NCBI GenBank assembly: GCA_046328715.1
Contig: JAXLWB010000013.1
Coordinates: forward strand, 62,001-126,000
Direction: 5' to 3'
DNA length: 64,000 bases
Source of the DNA: JAXLWB01 sp046328715
GTDB taxonomy: Bacteria > Chloroflexota > Anaerolineae > Caldilineales > Caldilineaceae
The translations under genes were made by a program, and so were the position numbers. The notes beneath the pieces were generated by a model. That model was given only the letters and a program-made list of their open reading frames with translations, ran no database searches and was not told the origin of the DNA. Positions within the stretch are counted from its first letter, which is position 1, and every line of letters starts with the position of its first letter. Below, one piece after another: positions 41,882-53,885 of the stretch.

Positions 41882-43129
41882 ATGAACCTATCCCAGATCC
41901 AAAATTACCTACAACAACATCAACTCGACGGTTGGCTGCTTTATGACTTTCGTGGCTCCAATCCTGTGGCTCTTCACGTCGCTGGACTGCACACGAGCGG
42001 TTCGCGACGTTGGTTTTTGTGGATCCCTGCCCAAGGCACGCCGCGCTGGCTCATTCACGCCATCGAAGGCAGTACCTTTGTCAAAGTCAACCCCGATGTA
42101 AAGGGCGAAATGACGAAGTATGCTGGCTGGAAAGAGCTAGAAGAACGATTGGTTGAGATCGTCAATAGCCAACGTCCCAACGCAGCTCAAAATCGTCCAC
42201 TGCGCATTGCCATGGAATACAGCCCGCTCAACGCCATTCCCTATGTGAGCCGAGTGGATGCTGGGACAAAGGAAATGGTCGAAGCGGCCACTGGTGCGGA
42301 GATTGTCACCAGTGCCGACTTGGTGCAGATGGTACAGGCCGTGTTAAGCGACCATCAGGTTGATACCCATCGTCGCGCTGCCACCATCTGCTTGGATGCC
42401 AAAGATCGTGCCTTCAGTTTTATCCGCAGTTGCTTGCTAAACAACGAGTCAGTGAATGAATATCAGGTGCAACAATTGATCATGGAGCATCTCAATGAGA
42501 ATGGGATGTTGGCCGATCATGGCTGCATTGTTTCAGTCAATTCGAACGCTGCCGATCCCCATTATGGGCCGAGCGCAGATCGTTATCGCCCCATCCAAAA
42601 AGGTGACATGGTATTGATCGACCTCTGGGCCAAAGATCGTCACGATCCGGACGCCTGTTTTGCCGACATCACCTGGACCGCCTACTGTGGCAGCGAAGTA
42701 CCAGCGACGGCCAAACGGATCTTTGATACTGTAGCCATGGCGCGTGATGCGACCGTGACCTTCATCCAAGAGCGTCTGGACGCCGGACAACCCGTCTATG
42801 GCTACGAAGTCGATGATGTTGCGCGCGAAGTGATCACCGACGCCGGTTTCGGTGAAGCCTTCTTTCATCGCACTGGTCACAGTTTGGGCACGACAGGACA
42901 CTTCAACGGTGTCAACATCGACAATCTGGAGACGCAAGATCGGCGCCAACTGATTCCTGGCGTCATGTTCACGATCGAACCCGGCATCTACCTGCCTGAC
43001 TTCAATTTCGACGACAGCTCTACCGCCAAAGGTATCGGCATCCGCAGCGAGATCAACTGCCTGATGCACGAAGGACGGGTTGAAGTGACCACGCTGCCTA
43101 TGCAGGCCGAAGTGATTGCCCTGTTGTAA
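41882..43129 (+). CDS. M24-family metallopeptidase (Xaa-Pro dipeptidase/aminopeptidase-like)
   Basis: 415 aa. An N-terminal creatinase-like domain (LDGWLLYDFRGSNPVALHV) is followed by a pita-bread catalytic domain. Metal ligands are visible: MVLIDLWAKDRHDPDACFADITW (two Asp), HRTGHSLGTTGH (His), TIEPGIYLP (Glu) and IRSEINCLM (Glu). These enzymes remove N-terminal residues before proline; some relatives act on creatine-like substrates. No signal peptide, so cytoplasmic. The start is fixed by the promoter position. Confidence 0.93.
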   Translation: MNLSQIQNYLQQHQLDGWLLYDFRGSNPVALHVAGLHTSGSRRWFLWIPAQGTPRWLIHAIEGSTFVKVNPDVKGEMTKYAGWKELEERLVEIVNSQRPNAAQNRPLRIAMEYSPLNAIPYVSRVDAGTKEMVEAATGAEIVTSADLVQMVQAVLSDHQVDTHRRAATICLDAKDRAFSFIRSCLLNNESVNEYQVQQLIMEHLNENGMLADHGCIVSVNSNAADPHYGPSADRYRPIQKGDMVLIDLWAKDRHDPDACFADITWTAYCGSEVPATAKRIFDTVAMARDATVTFIQERLDAGQPVYGYEVDDVAREVITDAGFGEAFFHRTGHSLGTTGHFNGVNIDNLETQDRRQLIPGVMFTIEPGIYLPDFNFDDSSTAKGIGIRSEINCLMHEGRVEVTTLPMQAEVIALL

Positions 43130-43130
43130 A

Positions 43131-43177
43131 GCGAAGAGATTGGAGATCGGAGATTAGAGATTGAACGTCTAGTCTCC
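43131..43177. repeat. 7-bp word array between M24 and LutA-like genes
   Basis: Successive units GAGATTG, GAGATCG, GAGATTA, GAGATTG start at about 43136, and TCTAGTCTCC forms the short opposite arm. These words are the same as in the first in-frame array inside carB (45864-45936). Confidence 0.7.
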
Positions 43178-43183
43178 TTGATT

Positions 43184-44035
43184 ATGCATAGAAAACACTT
43201 TTCCACTCCGCCCAAACGAGTTGCCTTATTTGTTACCTGTATGGTCGATATGATCTACCCGGACGCAGGGATGGCGACAGTTGAACTCCTTGAAAAACAG
43301 GGCATCGAAATCATCTTCCCGGAAGAGCAGACCTGTTGTGGGCAACCTGCCTTTAATGCTGGTTATCGTGATGAAGCCCGCACTTTGGCTATCCGTTTTG
43401 TGGATATCTTTTATCCTTTGGTAATGAGCGGTAAAGTCGATGCAATCGTTTCACCGAGTGGCAGTTGCAACACGATGGTCAGCCATTTCTACGACGTGCT
43501 CTTCGAAGATCCCAAACTTTCCACCTACCGATCACGTGCGGCAACTCTGTCTGAAGTTACCTTTGAATTGACCGAATTCTTGGTCGATGTGCTCAACGTA
43601 ACGGATGTGGAAGCCGTGTTCAAGGGCAAGATCACCTACCATGCCTGCTGTCATCTGCTGCGTGAATTGGGAATTGATCGACAGCCGCGCACACTGCTTG
43701 AGCATGTTAAGGATGCCCAAATCGTCCCGCTCGGCGGCAGTGAGGAGTGCTGCGGCTTTGGTGGACTCTTCTCGATCAAGAATGCCGATATCAGCACAGC
43801 GATGGGACAACGCAAAACGGTCAATCTAGCAGAAAGCGGAGCCGATGTCGTTGCCCTATGCGATGTGAGCTGTATGACCCACATCAATGGCCTCCTGGAG
43901 CGCCAGGCCCAACGCTGTCGAGCTGTCCACATCGCCGAAATCCTCAACAATCAAATCCCTGCGCCCCAATCCGCCCCAGCGCAATCGACAACAACCTCAG
44001 GGAACGCACCACGACGCTGGCAAGATGCAAAATGA
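43184..44035 (+). CDS. (Fe-S)-binding protein, LutA/YkgE family
   Basis: 283 aa from ATG 43184; a TTG two codons earlier is possible. It has two cysteine-rich CCG domains: VTCMVDM..QTCCGQPAFNAGY and HACCHLLRELGID..EECCGFGGLFSIK. LutA-type proteins form an oxidoreductase for L-lactate (LutABC) or related glycolate/heterodisulfide systems. The LutB and LutC partners are not adjacent here, which is unusual. The Pro/Ala/Thr-rich tail after about residue 255 is extra. Confidence 0.92.
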   Translation: MHRKHFSTPPKRVALFVTCMVDMIYPDAGMATVELLEKQGIEIIFPEEQTCCGQPAFNAGYRDEARTLAIRFVDIFYPLVMSGKVDAIVSPSGSCNTMVSHFYDVLFEDPKLSTYRSRAATLSEVTFELTEFLVDVLNVTDVEAVFKGKITYHACCHLLRELGIDRQPRTLLEHVKDAQIVPLGGSEECCGFGGLFSIKNADISTAMGQRKTVNLAESGADVVALCDVSCMTHINGLLERQAQRCRAVHIAEILNNQIPAPQSAPAQSTTTSGNAPRRWQDAK

Positions 44036-44328
44036 TGTAAGTGGCAGGAGCAGGTGATTCAGCCCCATTGGGGCGATCTACGATAATTCACAGGCCTTGT
44101 CCTGGGCTCTCATGACGCTCCACCCCACTCCAGATTGCCCAGGGTGATATTGTCTGCCACTGCTAGACAGCCCGCTCCACTAAGAATCTCGTCATTACTC
44201 TTACGCATCACCTCCTTAATTTTGTCCCCTCGCCCATAAAACCTGATAATTGCAAATATGGATGTTGCTGATACTAAATTTAGCGTCGGCATGTGCTCGT
44301 GCTTATTCAATACTCTATTTACCAAAAG
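44036..44328. other. 293-bp intergenic region before carB
   Basis: No RNA or protein gene was recognised. A minus-strand 71-codon frame (44110-44325) has no family features. No PyrR- or pyrimidine-type attenuator was seen. TACTCT at 44311 could be a -10 box for carB, but without a convincing -35. Confidence 0.4.
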
Positions 44329-47733
<3,405 letters not shown>

Positions 47734-47754
47734 TGAGCACTGATTGAGTTTAAT

Positions 47755-48732
47755 GTGATTCTTGGCCTTCTCTTCCTCTTCTTTGCCCTGGCCTGGTGGC
47801 TGGGGCTCTATCTCCTCAAAAAAAGCGATGCGGCACCAGTTGTACGCTGGATTGGTGCCGCATCGCTAGTTTCTTCACTTCTTCATGCAAGCCAGGCCGT
47901 GATGCCTACACAATGGGCACAGTGGTTGGTCGTGGTAACGTTGCTCGACTTTGCATTGGGCATATTCTTGGCGCACAGACATGCCACCCACTGGGGCGAG
48001 GCATTTCTCCCTGAATTTTTACGCTCGCTGGATGCTGCCTTGCTTTTTACCGTGTTCTTTGCGGGGCCGGTTGTGATCACGATGATGGCCGCGACCGGTG
48101 CAACCCTGGCGATGCGGATTCTCTTGTTGGTGATGATTGCCCTGGCAACAGCCACGCAACTCTTCGCCGAGCCAATTCAGGCGCTGCTGGATCGAGTTGC
48201 AATCTCGCTGCTGCCTGTCCGCACCGAACGAGCCGAATTGCGTTCGGTGGTAGAAGCACTGCCCAAACTCGATCCAACCCTTGACCTCAACGCCTTATCA
48301 AACGAGGAATTTGTTCGACTCACCCGCCGAGCACTCAGCCAGTATGGTGATCTGGCAGGGCTTTCCAGCAGTCCACTGACACGGTTGCTAATCATCGAGC
48401 AGCGACTCCAGACGCGCAACGCCACTGGTCACACGATTGAGCGGACAACCGAGTTGAAGCAGCTCTTGTTAGAAGCAATTCAACACCTGAAACCATCCGG
48501 TGCACTGGATTTCGATACCAGTGACGCCTGGCGCCACTACAATGCTCTCTACTTTCCCTACGTCGTCGGCCTCCGCCCCTACAACACTCGCCTTGACACT
48601 CCTCCCTCCGATGCAACCGCTCGCCGCGCCCTAGAGTGGCTACGCAACGATGTTCCACAACGTACCCTCCACAATTGGCAGAACAACGCCGCCAAGTTGG
48701 TCGCACTTTATCTGCGCGAAGTAAAACAATAA
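47755..48732 (+). CDS. Unknown membrane protein with cytoplasmic helical tail
   Basis: 325 aa from GTG 47755, 21 bp after carB, so probably co-transcribed. No family recognised. About four or five membrane helices occupy residues 1-145 (for example LLFLFFALAWWLGLYLL and FAGPVVITMMAATGATLA). The remaining ~180 residues are charged and helical (RAELRSVVEALPKLDPTLDLNALSNEEFVRL) and probably cytoplasmic. Nothing points to an enzymatic function. Confidence 0.7.
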   Translation: MILGLLFLFFALAWWLGLYLLKKSDAAPVVRWIGAASLVSSLLHASQAVMPTQWAQWLVVVTLLDFALGIFLAHRHATHWGEAFLPEFLRSLDAALLFTVFFAGPVVITMMAATGATLAMRILLLVMIALATATQLFAEPIQALLDRVAISLLPVRTERAELRSVVEALPKLDPTLDLNALSNEEFVRLTRRALSQYGDLAGLSSSPLTRLLIIEQRLQTRNATGHTIERTTELKQLLLEAIQHLKPSGALDFDTSDAWRHYNALYFPYVVGLRPYNTRLDTPPSDATARRALEWLRNDVPQRTLHNWQNNAAKLVALYLREVKQ

Positions 48733-48733
48733 G

Positions 48734-48785
48734 ACGTGACTCGTGACCCGTGACTCGTAATTCGCAATTCGATACTCGTAACTTC
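48734..48785. repeat. Heptamer array after the membrane protein gene
   Basis: Contiguous degenerate 7-bp units: GACTCGT, GACCCGT, GACTCGT, AATTCGC, AATTCGA, TACTCGT, AACTTCT, beginning at about 48737. This is the clearest pure heptamer phasing in the window and has no strong opposing arm. The rest of the gap to 48892 shows nothing else except a ribosome-binding site. Confidence 0.75.
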
Positions 48786-48892
48786 TTTCACACATTGGCA
48801 GTGAATGGCAGTGATGTGTCTCGACATGGCAGCGCTGCACCAGTAGATTTGCTACCATGTTGATCAATAAACCTGACAAAGGAGAAGGTGAA

Positions 48893-49378
48893 ATGAAGCT
48901 AAAAGCGACAATTTGTATTGACGCACCCAAGGAGCGAGTCTGGCAGGTGTTGGCCGATGTTGTCGGTATCCCTCTTTGGGCGAAATCGATTGAGTTTGCC
49001 CATTGTGAAGGGGAACAGACGCGTGGCATAGGCACGGTGCGCATCTGTCAATTAAAAGGAGGTGCCATCCTCAAGGAAACTTGGACAGCCTGGGAAGAGG
49101 GCCAATCCTTTACCTATCGCACTGTAAATGTTGCTTTGATGAAATCTGCCACAAATCGGTGGTCTGTCGAAGATATCAATGGCAAAACGCTGCTCACCTC
49201 CGAGGCGACCGTTGAGTTGAAAGGAGGCCTTTTCGGTCGCCTGATGGAGCCGGTTGTACGTATCTGGTCAAAACGCCTTAGCAGGGAATCATTAGCCGCG
49301 CTCAAGTGTTTGGTGGAAACTGGCCAGCCCTTTGCGGGAAAATCGGCTGACTTATCCGTTGTCGCTGCGACATGTTAG
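48893..49378 (+). CDS. SRPBCC (START/polyketide cyclase-like) family protein
   Basis: 161 aa from ATG 48893, with GGAGAAGG upstream; a frame extension to 48857 is unlikely. The start KLKATICIDAPKERVWQVLADVVGIPLWAKSIEFAHCEG is typical of the SRPBCC hydrophobic-pocket fold, as are ILKETWTAWEEGQSFTY and the C-terminal long helix LSRESLAALKCLVE. Such proteins bind or modify hydrophobic ligands; the ligand is unknown. It precedes a small membrane protein gene on the same strand. Confidence 0.85.
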   Translation: MKLKATICIDAPKERVWQVLADVVGIPLWAKSIEFAHCEGEQTRGIGTVRICQLKGGAILKETWTAWEEGQSFTYRTVNVALMKSATNRWSVEDINGKTLLTSEATVELKGGLFGRLMEPVVRIWSKRLSRESLAALKCLVETGQPFAGKSADLSVVAATC

Positions 49379-49410
49379 CCAGAAAGTTATAAAGAAGCAC
49401 CGTGTGAGAT

Positions 49411-49462
49411 GCGGATAGTGGCATCGCGGATTGTCTTCCCTATCGCGATGCCTACTATCCGC
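49411..49462 (+). terminator. Hairpin between SRPBCC and small membrane protein genes
   Basis: GCGGATAGTGGCATCGCG (49411-49428) pairs with CGCGATGCCTACTATCCGC (49444-49462) with one bulged base. It is GC-rich, with no T tract, so it is a possible terminator or mRNA-stabilising structure. Confidence 0.6.
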
Positions 49463-49499
49463 TCTAAAACTAATCATTACATCAAAAAAGGAGAAGATC

Positions 49500-49916
49500 A
49501 TGCAACAAACCCTTTCCACCCCCACTACAGCCAGTTCATTCAGCTTTCTGCGTAACACATTGTTAGCGAATGCCATCTTTTCGACACTCAGTGGCTTACT
49601 CTTTACGTTTGATGCAAAGGCAGTAGACAACTTTTTGGGAACCGGCATGCCGAATGTCATTCTTGTGCTTGGCATTGGCATTTTGCTCTTTGCCGCCGAA
49701 GTTTTTTGGATCAGCACACGACCACAGATCAATCGCACGGCAGCGCAGGTGGTTACGGCATTTGACATTGCTTGGGTGGTTGGCAGTTGGGTGCTGCTGC
49801 TGACCACTCTCGTATCCTTTTCGGCTGCTGGTTGGTGGGCAACGGCACTGGTTGCCGACATTGTGGCAATCTTTGCTATCTGTGAAGTGATCGGCTTGAA
49901 GAAAGCAGCAGCTTAA
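49500..49916 (+). CDS. Small four-helix membrane protein, unknown
   Basis: 138 aa from ATG 49500 with AGGAG upstream. Four membrane helices (NTLLANAIFSTLSGLLF, VILVLGIGILLFAAEVFW, VTAFDIAWVVGSWVLLL, WWATALVADIVAIFAI) with short loops; a Ser/Thr-rich N-terminus. It looks like small integral proteins of the DoxX-like or general 4TM type, but no diagnostic motif is present. Function unknown. Confidence 0.75.
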   Translation: MQQTLSTPTTASSFSFLRNTLLANAIFSTLSGLLFTFDAKAVDNFLGTGMPNVILVLGIGILLFAAEVFWISTRPQINRTAAQVVTAFDIAWVVGSWVLLLTTLVSFSAAGWWATALVADIVAIFAICEVIGLKKAAA

Positions 49917-50330
49917 AACCAGAGCGGGAATTGGGTAATTGCGTAATTTCTTAATTACAGGCTCTTCTGTGATGTAGAACACATCCTCATCATTACTTAT
50001 GGCACAGCGCAGCTATCCAAAGCGAGGTAAACTACTATCAATCCGCTGACGTGAGGCACAGGCAGCCCACATCAGCAAATGATTACGGTGGGTTGGTTTG
50101 TTCTGTTGGCAGTTGCCGTAGGCAGAGCCAAATAAACAGACTGACCTACCCGAAATCAACAAGCCTACTCTCCTCTCTCTCCTCGCTGCTTCCTCTTGCC
50201 GGGAACCACTGGTCCCCGGCTTCCTCGCGCGCCTAAGGCACAGATGGCTAATCATGAAAGGCACGAAAAACTCTTAAAGTTGAGTAGGAATGCGTTTCAT
50301 CATTAACCATTCACCGTTAACGATTAACCA
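49917..50330. other. 414-bp intergenic region between convergent genes
   Basis: No gene supported. It contains a GC-rich hairpin at 50198-50220 (GCCGGG..CCCCGGC) and a heptamer array next to the PPOX gene stop at about 50302-50335 (AACCATT, CACCGTT, AACGATT, AACCATT), another member of the iterated-word family. Confidence 0.55.
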
Positions 50331-50726
50331 TTACTCTCCCATCGTCCAGACACGATCTGGCTCGATCTTATAGATCACGCGTACTTGCCCCGGCGTTAGC
50401 CCAGTGTAGTCATGACCCACATATTTGCGTGAGAGTTTGTGAATGTGCTCTTCGCCTCCCTGCTCAGTGATCTCTACCACGCGGCCTTGAACGCCGATGT
50501 AGCGATAAGGATCATCCTTATCAACAATCGAAAGCGCAATCTGAGGGCGAGCACGTAGGTTACGGTCTTTTTTGCGACCTGCGGCGCTGTTGAGGAGGAA
50601 ATAGCCATCCTCGTAGTCGATCCAAACCGGTGTCACTTGTGGCATGCCATCCGCATCGACGGTGGCAATGTTGGCGAAAGATGCTTTTTGTAGGATATCA
50701 AGATGTGTATCTGGAATCGGTTTCAT
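50331..50726 (-). CDS. PPOX-class flavin/F420-dependent oxidoreductase family protein
   Basis: 131 aa, whole-length split-barrel fold: FANIATVDADGMPQVTPVWIDYEDGYFLLNSAAGRKKDRNL is the family's cofactor-binding region, and the protein ends in RVIYKIEPDRVW. This PPOX group (often F420- or FMN-dependent) reduces small substrates or binds cofactor; nearest relatives are annotated TIGR03618-like. The gene is single and followed by a word array. Confidence 0.9.
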   Translation of the reverse strand: MKPIPDTHLDILQKASFANIATVDADGMPQVTPVWIDYEDGYFLLNSAAGRKKDRNLRARPQIALSIVDKDDPYRYIGVQGRVVEITEQGGEEHIHKLSRKYVGHDYTGLTPGQVRVIYKIEPDRVWTMGE

Positions 50727-50823
50727 GGTAAGCTCCTGAAAAACAAATGATTGGGTAACACTATCATGATCCTTTACCCAAACATGTGATGTGAATCACT
50801 AAAAACACTTCTACCACACAACT

Positions 50824-51564
50824 ATGAAACTCTTCATCATCCGACACGCGCAGTCGGCCAATAACGTTCTGGAAGTTGAGAATTACGATTATTACATGCG
50901 TAACCGGGTCGTCGATCCGCCGATTACAGCGTTGGGCGTGAAACAGGCAGAATGCGTGGCGCGCCACTTAGCTGCCGAAGAACATGCTGAGCATCTGCAT
51001 GAAAATGCTGATCGACGTTCGGGGTACGGCTTCACCCACATTTTTGTCAGCCCAATGTTGCGTTGTCTACAGACCGCCTTGCCGATCAGTCAAGCTTTGG
51101 GCGTGATGCCTGAAGTCTGGATCGATATTCACGAGCAGGGCGGAATGTTCCTTGGCAATCCACGTACAGGCGAAGACTTGCGCTTCTTTCCAGGTATGAC
51201 ACGCAGCGAGATTGCGGCAAACTTTGCGACCTACAAAATCCCCGAAACCATCACGGAGAGTGGTTGGTGGCAAGGGGGGCACGAAGAACATTCGCAATGC
51301 GAGGAGCGCGCCGCTCGTGTGGCGGAGCATTTGAAAAAATTGGCACAACAACAGACAGAAGGCCGCATTGCGCTGGTTAGCCACGGCACCTTTAGCGACC
51401 GCCTGATCAAAGCGTTGGTTGGCCTTTCGCCCAGCACCCCATCCTGCTACTTCAGCCACTACAATACAGCCATCTCGCGCGTTGATTTCTGGAGCGAAGG
51501 CAATACTAATGTGCGCTATCTCAATCGCACACAACATTTGCCGCCTGAGTTAGTGTCGATGTAA
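50824..51564 (+). CDS. Histidine phosphatase family protein (phosphoglycerate mutase-like)
   Basis: 246 aa. RHAQSANN near residue 7 holds the phospho-accepting His; SPMLRCLQTALPISQAL, the acid/base Glu region IDIHEQGGMF, and VSHGTFSDRL with the second His complete the site. A 20-residue insert lies after the first motif (EEHAEHLHENADRRSGYG). It may act on phosphosugars or other phosphomonoesters. Cytoplasmic, with no partner genes next to it on its strand. Confidence 0.92.
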   Translation: MKLFIIRHAQSANNVLEVENYDYYMRNRVVDPPITALGVKQAECVARHLAAEEHAEHLHENADRRSGYGFTHIFVSPMLRCLQTALPISQALGVMPEVWIDIHEQGGMFLGNPRTGEDLRFFPGMTRSEIAANFATYKIPETITESGWWQGGHEEHSQCEERAARVAEHLKKLAQQQTEGRIALVSHGTFSDRLIKALVGLSPSTPSCYFSHYNTAISRVDFWSEGNTNVRYLNRTQHLPPELVSM

Positions 51565-51574
51565 AGATGCAGGG

Positions 51575-51629
51575 GCAAGTTGCAGGTTGCAGGAACTCTA
51601 GCCTTTGCCACCTGCAACTTGCAACTTGC
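51575..51629. terminator. Heptamer-built bidirectional terminator
   Basis: GCAAGTTGCAGGTTGCAGG (51575-51593) is inverted at 51611-51629 with one mismatch. The arms are GCAAGTT/GCAGGTT and AACTTGC heptamers. It abuts the stop of the S9 peptidase gene (51630) and lies 10 bp after the phosphatase gene, between convergent genes. Confidence 0.8.
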
Positions 51630-53537
51630 TCACTTCCCCATTAGGTGTTCTGCAAAAAAGTCAGTGATGCGGTTGTAGCAAATCACCTTGTTTTGGTATT
51701 TAATAACATCGTGCCCTTCGTCGCCAAAGACCATGTACTCGATATCTTTACCTTTGGCCTGAAGTTGCTCAACCACATCACGCGATTCTTGTTCCACCAC
51801 GCGCGGGTCATTCGCACCCTGAATCACGAGCATAGGGCAAGCCAGATTGTCAAGATAGGTGCTAGGAGAGCGCTCGCGCAAGAATTGTTGATCCTTCTCG
51901 GGATGGCCGATTGCCATGTAGAAGTAGACCTTCCATGTTTCAGGAATGCGTTCGAGGAAAGTGAAGAGATTGTACGGCCCGAACATGTCTACCGCTGCCT
52001 TCCACAAATCTGGATGGCGACCGACCTGGGTCAGTGTCATATAACCGCCGTATGAACGTCCCATCACGCCAGCGTTGTCCATATCTAGACGAGGATCGTT
52101 GCGCAGCTTCTCAAAGGCCACGACATGATCCATCCGATCTTGCCCGCCCCAGTCGTGGTCAACATGTTTGGTGTAGGCCAGCCCATAGCCCGTACTCCCA
52201 CGCACATTCGGCACAAAGACCGCAAAACCGTTGAGCGCCAAAAACTGGATCAGCGGCATCGAAAACCAGGTAAAGTCAGGACGCTCCTGGCTTTGCGGGC
52301 CACCATGAATGTAGAAGATAACCGGTCGTTTGCCGGTGTAGCCCAGGTCAGCGGCGGGCAGGTAAAGGCGGGCGGAGATACGCAATCCATCATGGCTAGT
52401 ATAAGAGGCATCCTCGCCTGCAGAAAGCAGCTTTGGTGCAATGCCCAACACTCGCTCATCGGTTTGCCGCTCGACTTGCGTGCTGTCAACCACATAGAGT
52501 TGCACCGGTGAAGTCGCAGTCGAAAAGGCAAGGGCGTAGCGTTCGCTGGCTTTATCGTAATGGAACGAAGCCAACACGCCATTGCTCAGTTTGCCTTCGC
52601 CACAGATCACCCGTCGGATCTGAAACTCCAGCGCCTCATCGTTAAAGCTGCCCTCATACAGCCAAGAGCAGCCGTCGATGTTGTAGGAAAGCGTATAGCG
52701 ATTCTCGGCTACCCGTTTGACGCCCGTCATTTCTCCGTCACCAAGGTGACGGATGCCACTGATTTTGACAGGGTGGATCGTTTGCGGCGTGGAAAGGTGA
52801 ATATAGCCTAGTGAATAATGATCATCGAAGAGGGCTGTCAGAAGCAGCAATCCATTTTTCTGCGTTAGATCGCCTGGGCCAAAGCCACTCAGTGGGTACG
52901 TTTGTCCTTGTGTGCGCGCTTCGAGCGGCGTTCCGTAGAGTAGTTGACGCTCAGGCTGCTGTACGCTCCAGGAAAAGAGCACATTGTCGCCCACGGTATA
53001 GCCATCGCCTAGCACGGCTTGGGTGATCTCATCGTTGCTGGCGATTACATAATTGCCATATGGGCTTTCGCCTAGGCTAGTCAATTCACCGGTCTGTAAA
53101 TCGGCGCGCAAGGTTTGATGGACAGGCGTGCGCCGCGGATCGACCGTAAAGCTCGCCAATAGCCGTTCTGCATCACAATGTTGACAGATCACCTGCTGCC
53201 CGGCAAAGCGGTCGCCAAAGAGCAATTCGGGAATGCCGCCATCAATCGGCAGCAGCATCGGCTGATAGTTCTCATCCCCTTCCTGATCGAGCATGAGCAG
53301 GATCTTGCCCAACTTGGGTAGCACGCAAAAGACTTCCGTGCCGTCCAAATGATGAGGATTAGGCAGCGCAATGTTGGGTGGAATCAGCGGCTCAGGCACG
53401 CTGCCGCCAATGCGCATTCGGTAAAGACTGAGCCGTCCAGAACTGTCACTGATAAAGTAGAGATATTCGCCGGAGATCTGCGGTTCAACAAAAATGCGCG
53501 CTGACAACAGCGATTCAATATGGAATTTTCTGCTCAT
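51630..53537 (-). CDS. S9-family prolyl oligopeptidase-like serine peptidase
   Basis: 635 aa from ATG 53537 (MSRKFHIESLL), preceded by AGGAATAAA; the open frame to 53663 has no support. A beta-propeller-like N-terminal domain of about 380 residues precedes an alpha/beta hydrolase domain with the nucleophile in GRSYGGYM, Asp in QGANDPRV and His in GDEGHDV. HGGPQSQERPDF is the family's oxyanion-hole region. No signal peptide, so an intracellular oligopeptidase of acylaminoacyl-peptidase type. It lies downstream of the GH172 genes, across a 348-bp repeat-rich gap, on the same strand. Confidence 0.93.
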   Translation of the reverse strand: MSRKFHIESLLSARIFVEPQISGEYLYFISDSSGRLSLYRMRIGGSVPEPLIPPNIALPNPHHLDGTEVFCVLPKLGKILLMLDQEGDENYQPMLLPIDGGIPELLFGDRFAGQQVICQHCDAERLLASFTVDPRRTPVHQTLRADLQTGELTSLGESPYGNYVIASNDEITQAVLGDGYTVGDNVLFSWSVQQPERQLLYGTPLEARTQGQTYPLSGFGPGDLTQKNGLLLLTALFDDHYSLGYIHLSTPQTIHPVKISGIRHLGDGEMTGVKRVAENRYTLSYNIDGCSWLYEGSFNDEALEFQIRRVICGEGKLSNGVLASFHYDKASERYALAFSTATSPVQLYVVDSTQVERQTDERVLGIAPKLLSAGEDASYTSHDGLRISARLYLPAADLGYTGKRPVIFYIHGGPQSQERPDFTWFSMPLIQFLALNGFAVFVPNVRGSTGYGLAYTKHVDHDWGGQDRMDHVVAFEKLRNDPRLDMDNAGVMGRSYGGYMTLTQVGRHPDLWKAAVDMFGPYNLFTFLERIPETWKVYFYMAIGHPEKDQQFLRERSPSTYLDNLACPMLVIQGANDPRVVEQESRDVVEQLQAKGKDIEYMVFGDEGHDVIKYQNKVICYNRITDFFAEHLMGK

Positions 53538-53631
53538 TTTATTCCTAACCTGGCAACGCCAGAACCAAACCAAAGTTGGGGAAGCACCTTTCGTGCAGCA
53601 CATAGTATCGAGACAATTCATCACTGCTCGG

Positions 53632-53742
53632 TACACAGAGGGCACAAAGGAGACACGGAGCACACAAGAGTGAACGTAGAGTCTGTAATTCTCATTCTCT
53701 TCGTGTTCTCTGTGCCTCCTCAGCGCTCTCTGTGTAGTGCCT
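53632..53742. repeat. CACAGAGG/CTCTGTG word array, inverted arms
   Basis: ACACAGAGGGCACAAAGGAG (about 53634) with following GACACGGAGCACAC words faces TTCGTGTTCTCTGTGCCTCC and CTCTCTGTGT (about 53699-53734). Together they would fold into a long imperfect hairpin. Such CTCTGTGT-type repeats occur in unrelated bacterial genomes as I recall, but no protein is coded here. Confidence 0.65.
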
Positions 53743-53814
53743 CGACAGTATTACTCGTTGCAGATTACGCGCTTTTGGTCGAAAGTGCAAAATGAGCAGG
53801 GAGAGAGGCACGCA

Positions 53815-53880
53815 ATCTTCAGAGCCGTTAGCGTCAGCATACGAGGTTGTCCGTACGCTGACGCTAACGGCTCTGAAGAT
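53815..53880. repeat. 66-bp palindrome, CTTCAGAGCC family, after the first GH172 gene
   Basis: The arm 53815-53843 is inverted at 53852-53880 with 28 of 29 bases pairing around an 8-bp centre. Ends CTTCAGAGCC/GGCTCTGAAG and the inner GCGTCAG match the element at 36193-36256. It starts 6 bp downstream of a GH172 gene stop and probably ends the operon's transcript. Confidence 0.85.
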
Positions 53881-53885
53881 ACACA

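Noticed and set aside
44110..44325. 71-codon minus-strand frame upstream of carB
   Set aside because: No ribosome-binding site, no recognisable motif, and it covers the carB promoter region.
49917..50330. tRNA or small RNA gene in this gap
   Set aside because: No cloverleaf or CCA-type end was found; only a short GC hairpin and a heptamer array are visible.
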